Source: an uncultured Erysipelotrichales bacterium
Lineage (GTDB): Bacteria > Bacillota_I > Bacilli_A > Erysipelotrichales > Coprobacillaceae
Assembly (NCBI GenBank): GCA_910586805.1
Contig: CAJUJC010000016.1
Span: 1 to 25,900, forward strand
Length of the DNA stretch: 25,900 nucleotides
Direction of reading: 5' to 3'
The notes beneath the pieces are model-generated. The model saw only the letters and a program-made list of their open reading frames with translations, searched no databases and was not told where the DNA came from. The stretch's first letter is position 1. Every line of letters starts with the position of its first letter. Positions 15,890 to 23,009 of this stretch are shown here, one piece after another. The position numbers and the translations under genes are program-made.

Positions 15890-17260
15890 ATGCCAAGAGA
15901 GTATCCACATGATTTAGAGGCTGAAAGATCTTTATTAGGATCAATGTTGATTTCTAGTGATGCTTGTAATGAAATTATTACTCTTGCAACTCAAGATGAT
16001 TTTTATTTAGATAGTCATCGTATTCTTTTTGATGCGATGCTTGCCTTGCAATTACAGGGAAGTCCTATTGATGTAACAACAATTACTTCTTATTTAATGG
16101 ATAAAAAGGCTTTAGATAAGATTGGTGGCGTTGATTATTTATTAGAATTAAGTGAATCTGTTCCTACAACTGCGCATAGCACACATTATTTAAAGATATT
16201 GAATGAAAAATCTTTGTTGAGAAAATTAATTAAACAATCAACTGATATTATAGAAAGTGCTTATAGTGAGGTTGATAATATTAATGATTTTATAGGTGAT
16301 GTTGAAAAGAATTTCTTAAATGTTACAAGAGATAGAAATGCTGGCGAGTTTAAGAATGTTAAGTCAGTTATCCAAAATGTTACTGATCGTTTGATTATGT
16401 TACAAAAATCTGATGGACGTATTTCAGGAGTCAAAACAGGTTATTATGATTTGGATAAACTAACATCAGGATTTCAAAAGGGTGATTTGATTATTTTAGC
16501 AGCACGTCCATCAGTTGGGAAAACAGCATTTGCATTAAATGTTGCTTATAATGTGTCTTTGAAATCTAATGAAGCTGTTGCAGTTTTTTCTCTAGAAATG
16601 CCTGCCGAACAATTGATTCAACGTATTATTTGCGCAGCTGGTAGTTTGAATGCTGAATCACTTCGTTCAGGATCTATTTTAAGAGAAAATAATGAAAGAT
16701 ATTATGCTGCTGCTGAGAAAGTAGGAAAGTGTAATCTTTACATAGATGATACTCCTGGTATTAGGGTAGGGGAGATAGCAGCAAAGTGTCGTCGTTTAAA
16801 AAGAGATCAAGGTTTGAAAATGATTGTTATTGACTATTTACAATTGATTTCAGGACCTGCAAATAGCCGAGAATCAAGACAACAAGAAGTTTCTGATATT
16901 TCAAGACAATTAAAAATGATTGCCAGAGAGTTAGAAGTTCCTGTTATTGCATTAAGTCAGTTATCACGTTCAGTCGAAAAACGTGACAATAAAAGACCAG
17001 TTTTATCTGACTTAAGAGAATCAGGAGCTATTGAACAGGATGCTGATATTGTTTCATTTATTCATCGTGAAGATTATCAAGATCCTAAAAAAGAAGCTGA
17101 AACACAAGGTGCAACAGATATTATTATTGCGAAACATCGTAATGGGGCATTGGCTGATATTCGTTTAATATTCCAAAAACAATACAGTAAATTTGCGAAT
17201 CCAGCAAGGTCAGATCAACAAATTAATCCATTAGAAGGTGTTAAGGATGTAAGGCAGTAA
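15890..17260 (+). CDS. dnaB: Replicative DNA helicase DnaB
   Basis: The hexameric 5'-3' helicase of the replication fork (called DnaC in Bacillus), 456 aa. The N-terminal primase-interacting domain (about 1-145) begins MPREYPHDLEAERSLLGSML. The RecA-like motor domain has Walker A ARPSVGKT (205-212), FSLEMPAEQL, Walker B MIVIDYLQLI and the arginine-finger region SDLRESGAIEQDAD. No intein is present. It follows rplI behind an AGGAGG site and ends in its own terminator, so it closes the operon. Confidence 0.97.
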   Translation: MPREYPHDLEAERSLLGSMLISSDACNEIITLATQDDFYLDSHRILFDAMLALQLQGSPIDVTTITSYLMDKKALDKIGGVDYLLELSESVPTTAHSTHYLKILNEKSLLRKLIKQSTDIIESAYSEVDNINDFIGDVEKNFLNVTRDRNAGEFKNVKSVIQNVTDRLIMLQKSDGRISGVKTGYYDLDKLTSGFQKGDLIILAARPSVGKTAFALNVAYNVSLKSNEAVAVFSLEMPAEQLIQRIICAAGSLNAESLRSGSILRENNERYYAAAEKVGKCNLYIDDTPGIRVGEIAAKCRRLKRDQGLKMIVIDYLQLISGPANSRESRQQEVSDISRQLKMIARELEVPVIALSQLSRSVEKRDNKRPVLSDLRESGAIEQDADIVSFIHREDYQDPKKEAETQGATDIIIAKHRNGALADIRLIFQKQYSKFANPARSDQQINPLEGVKDVRQ

Positions 17261-17286
17261 GCAATTCATAAGTGAATTGCTTTTCT
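17259..17286 (+). terminator. Intrinsic terminator of dnaB
   Basis: A 10-bp stem AAGCAATTCA/TGAATTGCTT closes a TAAG loop, followed by a T-rich tail. It overlaps the dnaB stop codon, and its right arm carries the -35 of the next promoter. Confidence 0.85.
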
Positions 17287-17305
17287 TTTCTATAAAATAT
17301 ATAAT
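17277..17305 (+). promoter_or_regulatory. Promoter of the agrA-agrC two-component operon
   Basis: TTGCTT (17277-17282), 17 nt, then a perfect TATAAT (17300-17305), 20 nt before the response-regulator ATG. The -35 lies in the right arm of the dnaB terminator. No LytTR-type repeat is visible here, unlike at the agrB promoters. Confidence 0.65.
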
Positions 17306-17324
17306 GATAAAAAGAGGTGTTACT

Positions 17325-18020
17325 ATGCATATTGCTATTGTTGATGATGATAAATACTTTTTATATATTTTAAAAAAAGAATTATTAATACTTTTTAATA
17401 ATTGTCAAATAGATTGTTATGAAAATATAAATGATAATTTATACAAAAAGCAATATGATATATTATTTTTAGATGTTATGCTTCAAGAAGTAAAAAGTTT
17501 TGAATTTGGACATGAAATAAATATAAAATACCCACATACAATTCTTATTTATATTTCAAGTATAGAACACTTTGTTTATGAAAGTTATAGACAAAATACC
17601 TTTTTCTTTATGAGAAAATCACAATTACATAAGGATTTGCTAGATTTCAAAGAAAAATATGATAATATAAAACACAAAGAAAATAATGTGCTATCAATAA
17701 TGGTTCGTAGAAATATGGTTGATATTTTGCAGTGTGATATACTTTATATCCAATCACATAGAAACCAAATAACTGTAAATACAATTTCAAATAAGTATAT
17801 AACATATACACCATTAAAGAAAACAATAGAAATGCTAAATGAAAATACTTTTTATCAACTCAATTCATTTACTATCATTAATCTCAATCATGTTTTAAAA
17901 ATAAATGAGAAAAGTATTATGATGATTGATAATAAAGAAATTATGTTTACAAGATATAGTAAAGATAAATTTATGAAAGTGTATATGGAATTTAGGAGGA
18001 AACAATTATGGAATGGATAG
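17325..18020 (+). CDS. agrA: LytTR-family response regulator (AgrA-like)
   Basis: A 231-aa regulator. The receiver domain (about 1-120) keeps the acidic pocket VDDD (7-9), phospho-acceptor Asp50 (ILFLDVML), the Ser pair near 78-79 and Lys98 (FFFMRKSQ), so it should be active. The LytTR DNA-binding domain (about 128-228) shows IMVRRNMVDI, ILYIQSHRNQITV and the family block FTIINLNHVLKI. LytTR proteins bind paired direct repeats about two helical turns apart; such repeats lie in front of both agrB genes below. Start choice: AGAGGTG is 6 nt from this ATG; longer in-frame starts run into the promoter. It overlaps agrC by 13 nt. The receiver is divergent from staphylococcal AgrA, so AgrA-like rather than orthologous. 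Confidence 0.9.
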   Translation: MHIAIVDDDKYFLYILKKELLILFNNCQIDCYENINDNLYKKQYDILFLDVMLQEVKSFEFGHEINIKYPHTILIYISSIEHFVYESYRQNTFFFMRKSQLHKDLLDFKEKYDNIKHKENNVLSIMVRRNMVDILQCDILYIQSHRNQITVNTISNKYITYTPLKKTIEMLNENTFYQLNSFTIINLNHVLKINEKSIMMIDNKEIMFTRYSKDKFMKVYMEFRRKQLWNG

Positions 18021-19210
18021 GTATTAATTTTATAGAAGCTGTTCTTATAACATGGTTTATTTCTTCTTTGCTTGATGTTGATAAATATAAACATATATAT
18101 CAAATGATTTTATTTATTACTAACTTCAGTATTATAACTTTATCTAATTATATAAGTATGTATGATTTGTTTTTGACTACATTTATTATTTTAATGAATA
18201 CTTTTATTTCTTATTACTTTGTGCATAATGAATGGTATGAGATTTTATTTATTGTGTGTTTGGAAGAAGTGTATAATACTGTTGTAATAGTATTGGCTAT
18301 TTTAATTGTGAATATATTTGAAATACAACAAATAGAAATATTAAGTAAATTGTTTTATTATCTATTGGGGATTTTTATTGTTAAATATTTAAAAAAGGAT
18401 AGGTTTCATTTTAATAGAAAAATTTATTTGATAATTTCATTTATTTTATATTGTTTGCAGTTTATACTTGGACACTTTGTACTGATATTTCTTATTCTTA
18501 ATAACCAATTAGTTGATATTTATATTTCATTTATTATTTTATTGTTGTGTGTTATAGGTTTATTTTTTACTATGATTGAAATATCAAAAGTTACTAAAGA
18601 GCAACAAGAATTAAAGTTATTGAAACAAGAAATTGATAATGAGAAAACAGTTACATATTTGTATGAACAATTAAAGATTACAAAACATGATTTGAAACAT
18701 AATTTTGACTTACTAGATTATTATTTAAGTGAAAATAAATATGATAAGATAAAAGAATATGTTTTGGAAAAGAAATTGATTATTGACTCCATGCCTACAT
18801 TTATTCAATCAAAGAATCAACTTATTAATACTGTTATCAATAACAAAATTATGCTTGCATATGTAAATCAACTTCATGTAGTATGCCATATTGAAGTAGA
18901 TGAAAGAATAGAAATGAATGATTATGATTTGAATGAATTACTAAATAATATATTAGATAATGCAATAGAATATTGTTTGAATCAAGGAAATGTAAATATT
19001 GAAATTATACAAGATGAATTCTTTTTGCATATTAAGGTAGAGAATGATATTTTAAATAATGACATTGATATGAAAACAAAAAAGGACAAGCGTTATCATG
19101 GCTATGGAATGAAAAGTATTAAAAAAATAATTCAAAAATATAATGGAAGTTTAGATATAAATATAGATAAAACATTTGAATTAAAAGGGACACTACTATT
19201 AAAAAAGTAG
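18008..19210 (+). CDS. agrC: AgrC-like peptide-sensing histidine kinase
   Basis: A 400-aa membrane kinase with about six helices in residues 5-195, the usual AgrC sensor architecture. A coiled-coil linker (about 195-222) and a HPK10-type dimerisation helix follow, with KHDLKHN; His227 is the likely phospho-acceptor. The GHKL ATPase domain has the N-box ELLNNILDNAIEYC (310-323) and the G-box HGYGMKSI (364-371). Known AgrC proteins detect cyclic peptides outside the cell and phosphorylate AgrA. An AGGAGG site lies 7 nt before the ATG, inside the regulator gene. Its last 283 bp including the stop are repeated exactly 1958 bp downstream. It is the only intact kinase in the window, so it probably serves both agrBD copies. 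Confidence 0.9.
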   Translation: MEWIGINFIEAVLITWFISSLLDVDKYKHIYQMILFITNFSIITLSNYISMYDLFLTTFIILMNTFISYYFVHNEWYEILFIVCLEEVYNTVVIVLAILIVNIFEIQQIEILSKLFYYLLGIFIVKYLKKDRFHFNRKIYLIISFILYCLQFILGHFVLIFLILNNQLVDIYISFIILLLCVIGLFFTMIEISKVTKEQQELKLLKQEIDNEKTVTYLYEQLKITKHDLKHNFDLLDYYLSENKYDKIKEYVLEKKLIIDSMPTFIQSKNQLINTVINNKIMLAYVNQLHVVCHIEVDERIEMNDYDLNELLNNILDNAIEYCLNQGNVNIEIIQDEFFLHIKVENDILNNDIDMKTKKDKRYHGYGMKSIKKIIQKYNGSLDINIDKTFELKGTLLLKK

Positions 19211-19218
19211 TGTTTTTT
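19190..19218 (+). terminator. Intrinsic terminator at the agrC end, heading cassette 1
   Basis: An 8-bp stem ACACTACT/AGTAGTGT closes an A-rich 8-nt loop and runs into TTTTTT. It overlaps the agrC stop codon. It separates agrAC transcription from the agrBD-cargo unit. Confidence 0.8.
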
Positions 19219-19232
19219 AGTATTTCTTTACT

Positions 19233-19297
19233 AAACGTCCTTAAAATCAGCAAAACGTCCTTGATCCATTACATTTTTTGAGATTTTTATATAAAAT
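19233..19297 (+). promoter_or_regulatory. LytTR/AgrA-like direct-repeat sites and agrB1 promoter
   Basis: AAACGTCCTT occurs at 19233-19242 and again at 19253-19262, exactly 20 bp apart. On the other strand the repeats read GACGTTTAG and GACGTTTTG, close to the published AgrA half-site pattern (ACAGTTAAG-like, pairs about 21 bp apart). A TATAAAAT at 19290-19297 is the probable -10. There is no good -35 at 17 nt; TTGATC (19261-19266) overlaps the second repeat, at an over-long 23-nt spacing. A weak promoter that needs an activator is expected for agr P2. Binding by the LytTR regulator is inference. Confidence 0.7.
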
Positions 19298-19318
19298 AAA
19301 AATAGAGGAGATGAGATT

Positions 19319-19846
19319 TTGATACAAACGTTGGCAAATAAAATAACAGAACAATTATTTGAAAATGGAGAAGCAAAAGAAATATTTGAAATACATAAAT
19401 ATGGAATAGAGGTTATGATTTCTACAACATTTAACTTCTTATTATTAATAATAATAGGTTATATGAGTGGACGTTTGGTAGATGCTTGTTTATATTTCTT
19501 ATTGTTTGGATTTATAAGAAAATTGAGTGGTGGATATCATTGTTTAACATATTTTAAATGTATTTCGTTACACGTTTCACTATTTGTTTTTTATGTATTT
19601 ACGTATCAGCATTATGTAAATTTTAAAATGATAATATTTATACTGACTATGATTATTTTTATATGGTTAAGTCCTATAAATATGAGGGAACTTAATAATA
19701 AAGAATTAAGGTTATATAAAAGATGGTCTTTATTTATTGTATTATTACTCATGTTTTTATCTTTTTTGATAGTATATGATGAAATTATTGTTTATGTTTT
19801 ATTTGTAGTTTCTATATTAATGTTAGTTTGTATCAAGAAGAAATGA
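19319..19846 (+). CDS. agrB: AgrB-like peptide-processing membrane protease, copy 1
   Basis: Membrane cysteine endopeptidase that trims the AgrD tail and forms the cyclic signal; 175 aa with about five to six helices. The catalytic pair is His74 and Cys81 in SGGYHCLTYFKC, with the staphylococcal spacing (His, then Cys seven residues later). FGFIRKLSGG is also conserved. It starts at TTG: AGAGGAG (19304-19310) is 8 nt upstream, and the nearby ATG at 19311 hits a stop after three codons. The first 27 codons match agrB2 exactly; the rest shows many substitutions and four extra residues after the catalytic Cys. It overlaps agrD1 by 4 nt (ATGA). Confidence 0.93.
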   Translation: MIQTLANKITEQLFENGEAKEIFEIHKYGIEVMISTTFNFLLLIIIGYMSGRLVDACLYFLLFGFIRKLSGGYHCLTYFKCISLHVSLFVFYVFTYQHYVNFKMIIFILTMIIFIWLSPINMRELNNKELRLYKRWSLFIVLLLMFLSFLIVYDEIIVYVLFVVSILMLVCIKKK

Positions 19847-19977
19847 AACAAAAGTTTTTAAAAGTAATCTCATTATTGTCTTTATTGGTTGCATCGGGTG
19901 CTATTAGTGGTGCATCTAGGTGGGGTATCTATCAAGGACAAGAAACAAGTGAAATGAAAAAAAGAAAAATATTTTAA
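19843..19977 (+). CDS. agrD: AgrD-like autoinducer prepeptide, copy 1
   Basis: A 44-aa prepeptide overlapping the agrB1 stop. Residues 1-20 form an amphipathic leader (MKQKFLKVISLLSLL). The region GASRWGIYQGQE follows, then the tail EMKKRKIF. By position the signal core is SRWGIY, with Ser25 in the place of the usual Cys, so a lactone ring like that of enterococcal GBAP is expected rather than a thiolactone. The tail is basic, while staphylococcal AgrD tails are acidic. The exact ring size and ends cannot be read from sequence. There is no Cys in the protein. Overlap with agrB, size and agrD2 similarity make the call firm. Confidence 0.85.
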   Translation: MKQKFLKVISLLSLLVASGAISGASRWGIYQGQETSEMKKRKIF

Positions 19978-19993
19978 AAGGAGGGAAATAAAA

Positions 19994-20635
19994 ATGAAGA
20001 AAATAATTATAACTCTTGTATGTTGCTGTTTAACATCTATTTATTCTGTAAAAAAATGTAATGCTATAAACATAGATGAGAAAAATACTATAAATGTTTT
20101 AGATGTTATAAATAATCCTGATGAATATCCTAGTGTAGAAATGAAAAAATATTCTTATGAAGAATATAAAGATGTTATAGAAAATGATGATAATTTATCT
20201 GAAAGTGAAAAAAATAGAATGATACAAAAAATTTCTACTTTACAAAAATCACGTAATTCAACATACGATTATTGGACATTTAGAGATACTTGTAAAGTTA
20301 CTATAAATTATTCATGTTATCCATATTTCTATGTTTACACGAATTTTGGTGGACCAAGCCATGAACCATCAGAATTTATAAAAATTCTTAATGCGAATAT
20401 TAATAGAAATTATAATGGAGTATCTAAACAATTTGGAGGTACATTATACTATAATTTAGAGAATTCAAGGACTATATATTGGGATGTTAATGGAGATTTT
20501 TATAATAATGGAACAACTACAGCAGGTGGTGGTATTGAAGTAGGAATTAAAGAATCTGCAACAATTAAATTCTCTATATCTGGAAGTTCAAATCATTTTA
20601 GTTATTGTAATAAAACAGGAAGGATTAAAATATGA
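19994..20635 (+). CDS. Secreted protein of unknown function, cargo of agr cassette 1
   Basis: A 213-aa protein I do not recognise. An N-terminal signal peptide has a hydrophobic core at residues 4-18 and a possible cleavage after KKCNA (24), predicting Sec export. A charged, helical segment (about 25-90) is followed by a Tyr/Asn/Gly/Ser-rich region (91-213) that looks beta-rich, with three Cys residues (100, 108, 205) and a glycine cluster at 178-180. The layout resembles a propeptide followed by a folded effector, perhaps a bacteriocin or surface-active toxin, but no family can be named. It starts 16 nt after agrD1 behind an AGGAGGGA site, so it is co-transcribed with the signal genes. Its stop overlaps the next small membrane protein gene. 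Confidence 0.8.
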   Translation: MKKIIITLVCCCLTSIYSVKKCNAINIDEKNTINVLDVINNPDEYPSVEMKKYSYEEYKDVIENDDNLSESEKNRMIQKISTLQKSRNSTYDYWTFRDTCKVTINYSCYPYFYVYTNFGGPSHEPSEFIKILNANINRNYNGVSKQFGGTLYYNLENSRTIYWDVNGDFYNNGTTTAGGGIEVGIKESATIKFSISGSSNHFSYCNKTGRIKI

Positions 20636-20838
20636 TGAAAAATAAAGAAAGGTATATTATAGTATTTGTTATTTTATTATCGTTTTTTTTACCAGATATT
20701 GTTGCAGTACTTCCTAAACCAATGGTTATTTTAACAAGCTCTACAGAAATAAATTGTATTTATTATTTTTCAAAAATATTATTTTTGAATATCACTTTGT
20801 ATTTTTGTTTGTTTATTTGGCTGAAGTATAGAAAGTAG
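20632..20838 (+). CDS. Small two-helix membrane protein, possible immunity protein
   Basis: A 68-aa protein with two hydrophobic helices (about 8-26 and 44-63), separated by a short polar loop with LPKPMVILTSSTEINC and ending in the basic tail KYRK. Its ATG overlaps the stop of the secreted cargo gene (ATGA), so both should be made in fixed ratio. A small membrane protein coupled to a secreted effector is a common bacteriocin-immunity layout. That role is inferred from context only; accessory export or maturation is also possible. Confidence 0.65.
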   Translation: MMKNKERYIIVFVILLSFFLPDIVAVLPKPMVILTSSTEINCIYYFSKILFLNITLYFCLFIWLKYRK

Positions 20839-20885
20839 AGTTTTATTAAATAAAAGATAATAAATATAAGAAATTATATCATCAG

Positions 20886-21168
20886 TTTGAATGAATTACT
20901 AAATAATATATTAGATAATGCAATAGAATATTGTTTGAATCAAGGAAATGTAAATATTGAAATTATACAAGATGAATTCTTTTTGCATATTAAGGTAGAG
21001 AATGATATTTTAAATAATGACATTGATATGAAAACAAAAAAGGACAAGCGTTATCATGGCTATGGAATGAAAAGTATTAAAAAAATAATTCAAAAATATA
21101 ATGGAAGTTTAGATATAAATATAGATAAAACATTTGAATTAAAAGGGACACTACTATTAAAAAAGTAG
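20886..21168 (+). pseudogene. 3' fragment of agrC (ATPase end only)
   Basis: This piece encodes the last 93 codons of the intact agrC and has the same sequence as 18928-19210. The membrane sensor, the phospho-acceptor His and the front of the ATPase domain are missing. The only in-frame start is a TTG at 20887 with no ribosome-binding site. It is best read as a scar of duplication or recombination. The lack of any decay suggests that the event is recent or that the copy is kept uniform by gene conversion. Confidence 0.88.
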
Positions 21169-21176
21169 TGTTTTTT
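21148..21176 (+). terminator. Duplicated terminator heading cassette 2
   Basis: The same 8-bp stem and T tail as at the end of agrC. Here it would stop transcription coming from cassette 1, making cassette 2 an independent unit. Confidence 0.78.
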
Positions 21177-21190
21177 AGTATTTCTTTACT

Positions 21191-21255
21191 AAACGTCCTT
21201 AAAATCAGCAAAACGTCCTTGATCCATTACATTTTTTGAGATTTTTATATAAAAT
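21191..21255 (+). promoter_or_regulatory. LytTR/AgrA-like direct-repeat sites and agrB2 promoter
   Basis: AAACGTCCTT occurs at 21191-21200 and 21211-21220, with a TATAAAAT -10 at 21248-21255. The element is the same as that in front of agrB1, so both cassettes should respond together to the one LytTR regulator. Confidence 0.7.
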
Positions 21256-21276
21256 AAAAATAGAGGAGATGAGATT

Positions 21277-21792
21277 TTGATACAAACGTTGGCAAATAAA
21301 ATAACAGAACAATTATTTGAAAATGGAGAAGCAAAAGAAATATTTGAAATACATAAGTATGGAATAGAAGTTATGATTTCTACAATACTAAATTTCTTAT
21401 TGTTAGTTATGATAGGATATGTAAGTAGTCATTTGATAGATGCTTGTCTATACTTTTTACTATTTGGCTTTATAAGAAAATTGAGTGGTGGATATCATTG
21501 TTCGACGTATTTTAAATGTATTTCATTATTTATCTTTTATGTATTGACGTACCAATATTATACAAATCTTAAAATAATAATATTTATATTAACTGTGATT
21601 GTTTTTATGTGTTTAAGTTCTATAAATATGCGAGAACTTAATAATAAAGAATTGAAATTATATAAAATAATATCTTTATTGATTGTAGGCTCATTAATAC
21701 TTTTATCTTTTATTATAATATATGATGAAATAATTATTTATGTTTTATTTGTTGTATCTATATTAATGCTAGTTTGTATCAAAGAAAAATGA
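21277..21792 (+). CDS. agrB: AgrB-like peptide-processing membrane protease, copy 2
   Basis: A 171-aa membrane protease that matures the signal from agrD2. His74 and Cys81 (SGGYHCSTYFKC) are intact. The first 27 codons match copy 1 exactly; from codon 28 on there are many differences, including loss of four residues after Cys81 and changed helix sequences, while the C-terminal end (INMRELNNKELKLYK and ILMLVCI) remains alike. It uses the same TTG start behind AGAGGAG. The ATGA overlap with agrD2 is conserved. No frameshift or stop is seen, so it should be functional. Confidence 0.93.
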   Translation: MIQTLANKITEQLFENGEAKEIFEIHKYGIEVMISTILNFLLLVMIGYVSSHLIDACLYFLLFGFIRKLSGGYHCSTYFKCISLFIFYVLTYQYYTNLKIIIFILTVIVFMCLSSINMRELNNKELKLYKIISLLIVGSLILLSFIIIYDEIIIYVLFVVSILMLVCIKEK

Positions 21793-21926
21793 AACAAAAG
21801 TTTTTAAAAGTCATTTCATTATTATCTTTATTGCTTGCATCAGGTGCGATAAGTGGTGCATCTAGATGGGGAGTTTATCAAGGGCAAGAAATAAAAGAAA
21901 TGAGAAAAAGAAGAAAAATATTTTAG
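21789..21926 (+). CDS. agrD: AgrD-like autoinducer prepeptide, copy 2
   Basis: A 45-aa prepeptide. The leader is nearly the same as in copy 1 (one Val to Leu change at residue 16), and the core is GASRWGVYQGQE, in which only Ile29 is replaced by Val. The tail is more basic (EMRKRRKIF) and one residue longer. Ser25 again takes the place of the ring-forming Cys. The two mature peptides would be almost the same, so cross-activation of one receptor is likely. The cargo gene follows after 12 nt. Confidence 0.85.
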   Translation: MKQKFLKVISLLSLLLASGAISGASRWGVYQGQEIKEMRKRRKIF

Positions 21927-21938
21927 GAGGAAAGAGGT

Positions 21939-23009
21939 ATGAAAAGAAATTATATTTTAAGTATATTTTTATGTATTACAATTATTTTGATTAACATTCC
22001 ATATAGTGTGTATGCTTCAATTTATGAGGACTCTAATCGATATATAAATGAGTGTTCAAACATGACAGAAAAAGAGTTATATAATTTAAAAATAAAAGAT
22101 TCAAAAGATGAACTACTAAGGGAAATTAATCAAATAGAAAAAGAATTAGATTCAAATAAAGAAAAAACAATTTTGATTCCATATGTAACAGCTCTAATAG
22201 ATAAAGAGTCTGATTTTACATCTTCTGAAATCATAGATATGTTAAAAGATGACAGTATTGAAGAGGTATTAAAAAGTGCTTTAGTGAAAATATATATAAA
22301 TAATAATTTTGATATTAATGAATTGATAGAATTATTACATAATGAAAATATAAGTTTGAATACTAAAAACCATATAGTATCCTTAGCTGATTTAACTTTA
22401 ATGCAACTAAGTGATATATATTGTAAATTTGATGGTTCATTTATTGTTATTGCAATGAAAAAAATGATTACATTAGATAATTTGTATGCTTATACACTTT
22501 CTAAGGATATTATTTTTAATAGGACTAGGGAAACTTCGGATGATAAACTTTTATCTAGTTGTATAGCAATTGGTGAATATTATAATATCAATAACATTTC
22601 TATTAAGAATGATGATCCTATATTAAATGAATTGAAAGAATTATATTTATTATCAAAAAATGAATTGCTAAGGGATCAAGCTATTTATGCATTAGGGAAA
22701 ATGAATAATTTGGATGTTTTTGAAAATATATTAGACAATAATACTATTGATAAAGAACTGAAGATAACAACTATTGAAAATAATGTTGATTTAATAATAA
22801 ATAAAATAAATAAAAATTATTCTAATAATGATTTTATTCTAATTAATAAAGCTATGAGAATACATCCTATTTTAGATGTTGGTGAAGCATTAGAAAAAAA
22901 TATATTAAAAATAAACACATACAATTTATCACAAACAGAAAACGAAGTTTTGGAATTAATTGATTTTATAGAACAAAATGGTGTAAAAGGAGTCAATATT
23001 AATGAATAA
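21939..23009 (+). CDS. Secreted helical-repeat (HEAT-like) protein, cargo of agr cassette 2
   Basis: A 356-aa protein that I cannot place in a family. It has a clear signal peptide (hydrophobic residues 6-20, cleavage likely after VYA at 26). The mature part is almost entirely alpha-helical, acidic and Asn/Lys/Ile-rich. Units of two helices recur, such as ELLRDQAIYALGKMNNLDVF near residues 242-261, which resemble HEAT repeats. Such folds bind proteins or peptides. It starts after an AGGAGG-type site 12 nt from agrD2 and overlaps the next secreted-hydrolase gene by 8 nt, so the two may act as partners, for example chaperone or inhibitor with enzyme. Function is not established. Confidence 0.78.
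   Translation: MKRNYILSIFLCITIILINIPYSVYASIYEDSNRYINECSNMTEKELYNLKIKDSKDELLREINQIEKELDSNKEKTILIPYVTALIDKESDFTSSEIIDMLKDDSIEEVLKSALVKIYINNNFDINELIELLHNENISLNTKNHIVSLADLTLMQLSDIYCKFDGSFIVIAMKKMITLDNLYAYTLSKDIIFNRTRETSDDKLLSSCIAIGEYYNINNISIKNDDPILNELKELYLLSKNELLRDQAIYALGKMNNLDVFENILDNNTIDKELKITTIENNVDLIINKINKNYSNNDFILINKAMRIHPILDVGEALEKNILKINTYNLSQTENEVLELIDFIEQNGVKGVNINE

Larger units (their letters stand above)
18928..19398 (+). repeat. 471-bp direct repeat, copy 1 (agrC 3' end to agrB 5' end)
   Basis: Compared by eye base by base, this segment is the same as 20886-21356, at an offset of 1958 bp. It spans the ATPase end of agrC, the terminator, the LytTR-site pair, the promoter and the first 27 codons of agrB1. 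Beyond it the two agrB copies differ at many positions. Confidence 0.92.
20886..21356 (+). repeat. 471-bp direct repeat, copy 2
   Basis: Matches 18928-19398 with no difference seen by eye. The left edge joins a 47-bp AT-rich spacer after the cassette 1 cargo. The right edge lies inside agrB2 at codon 27, where divergence begins abruptly (first mismatch at 21357). Confidence 0.92.

Noticed and set aside
19311..19322. ATG just after the agrB ribosome-binding site (ATGAGATTTTGA) as a start or leader peptide
   Set aside because: It reads only three codons and lies directly against the SD. The TTG at 19319 has ideal spacing and opens the full AgrB protein.
20887..21168. A 93-codon frame that could be read as a stand-alone GHKL ATPase protein
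   Set aside because: It starts at a TTG that is an ordinary Leu codon in agrC, has no ribosome-binding site, and lacks the His and membrane domains. It is treated as a duplicated 3' fragment of agrC.
18928..21356. Mobile element explanation for the duplicated block (insertion sequence or transposon ends)
   Set aside because: No transposase gene, terminal inverted repeats or target duplications are seen. The repeat is direct and covers functional agr sequence, which fits recombination better.
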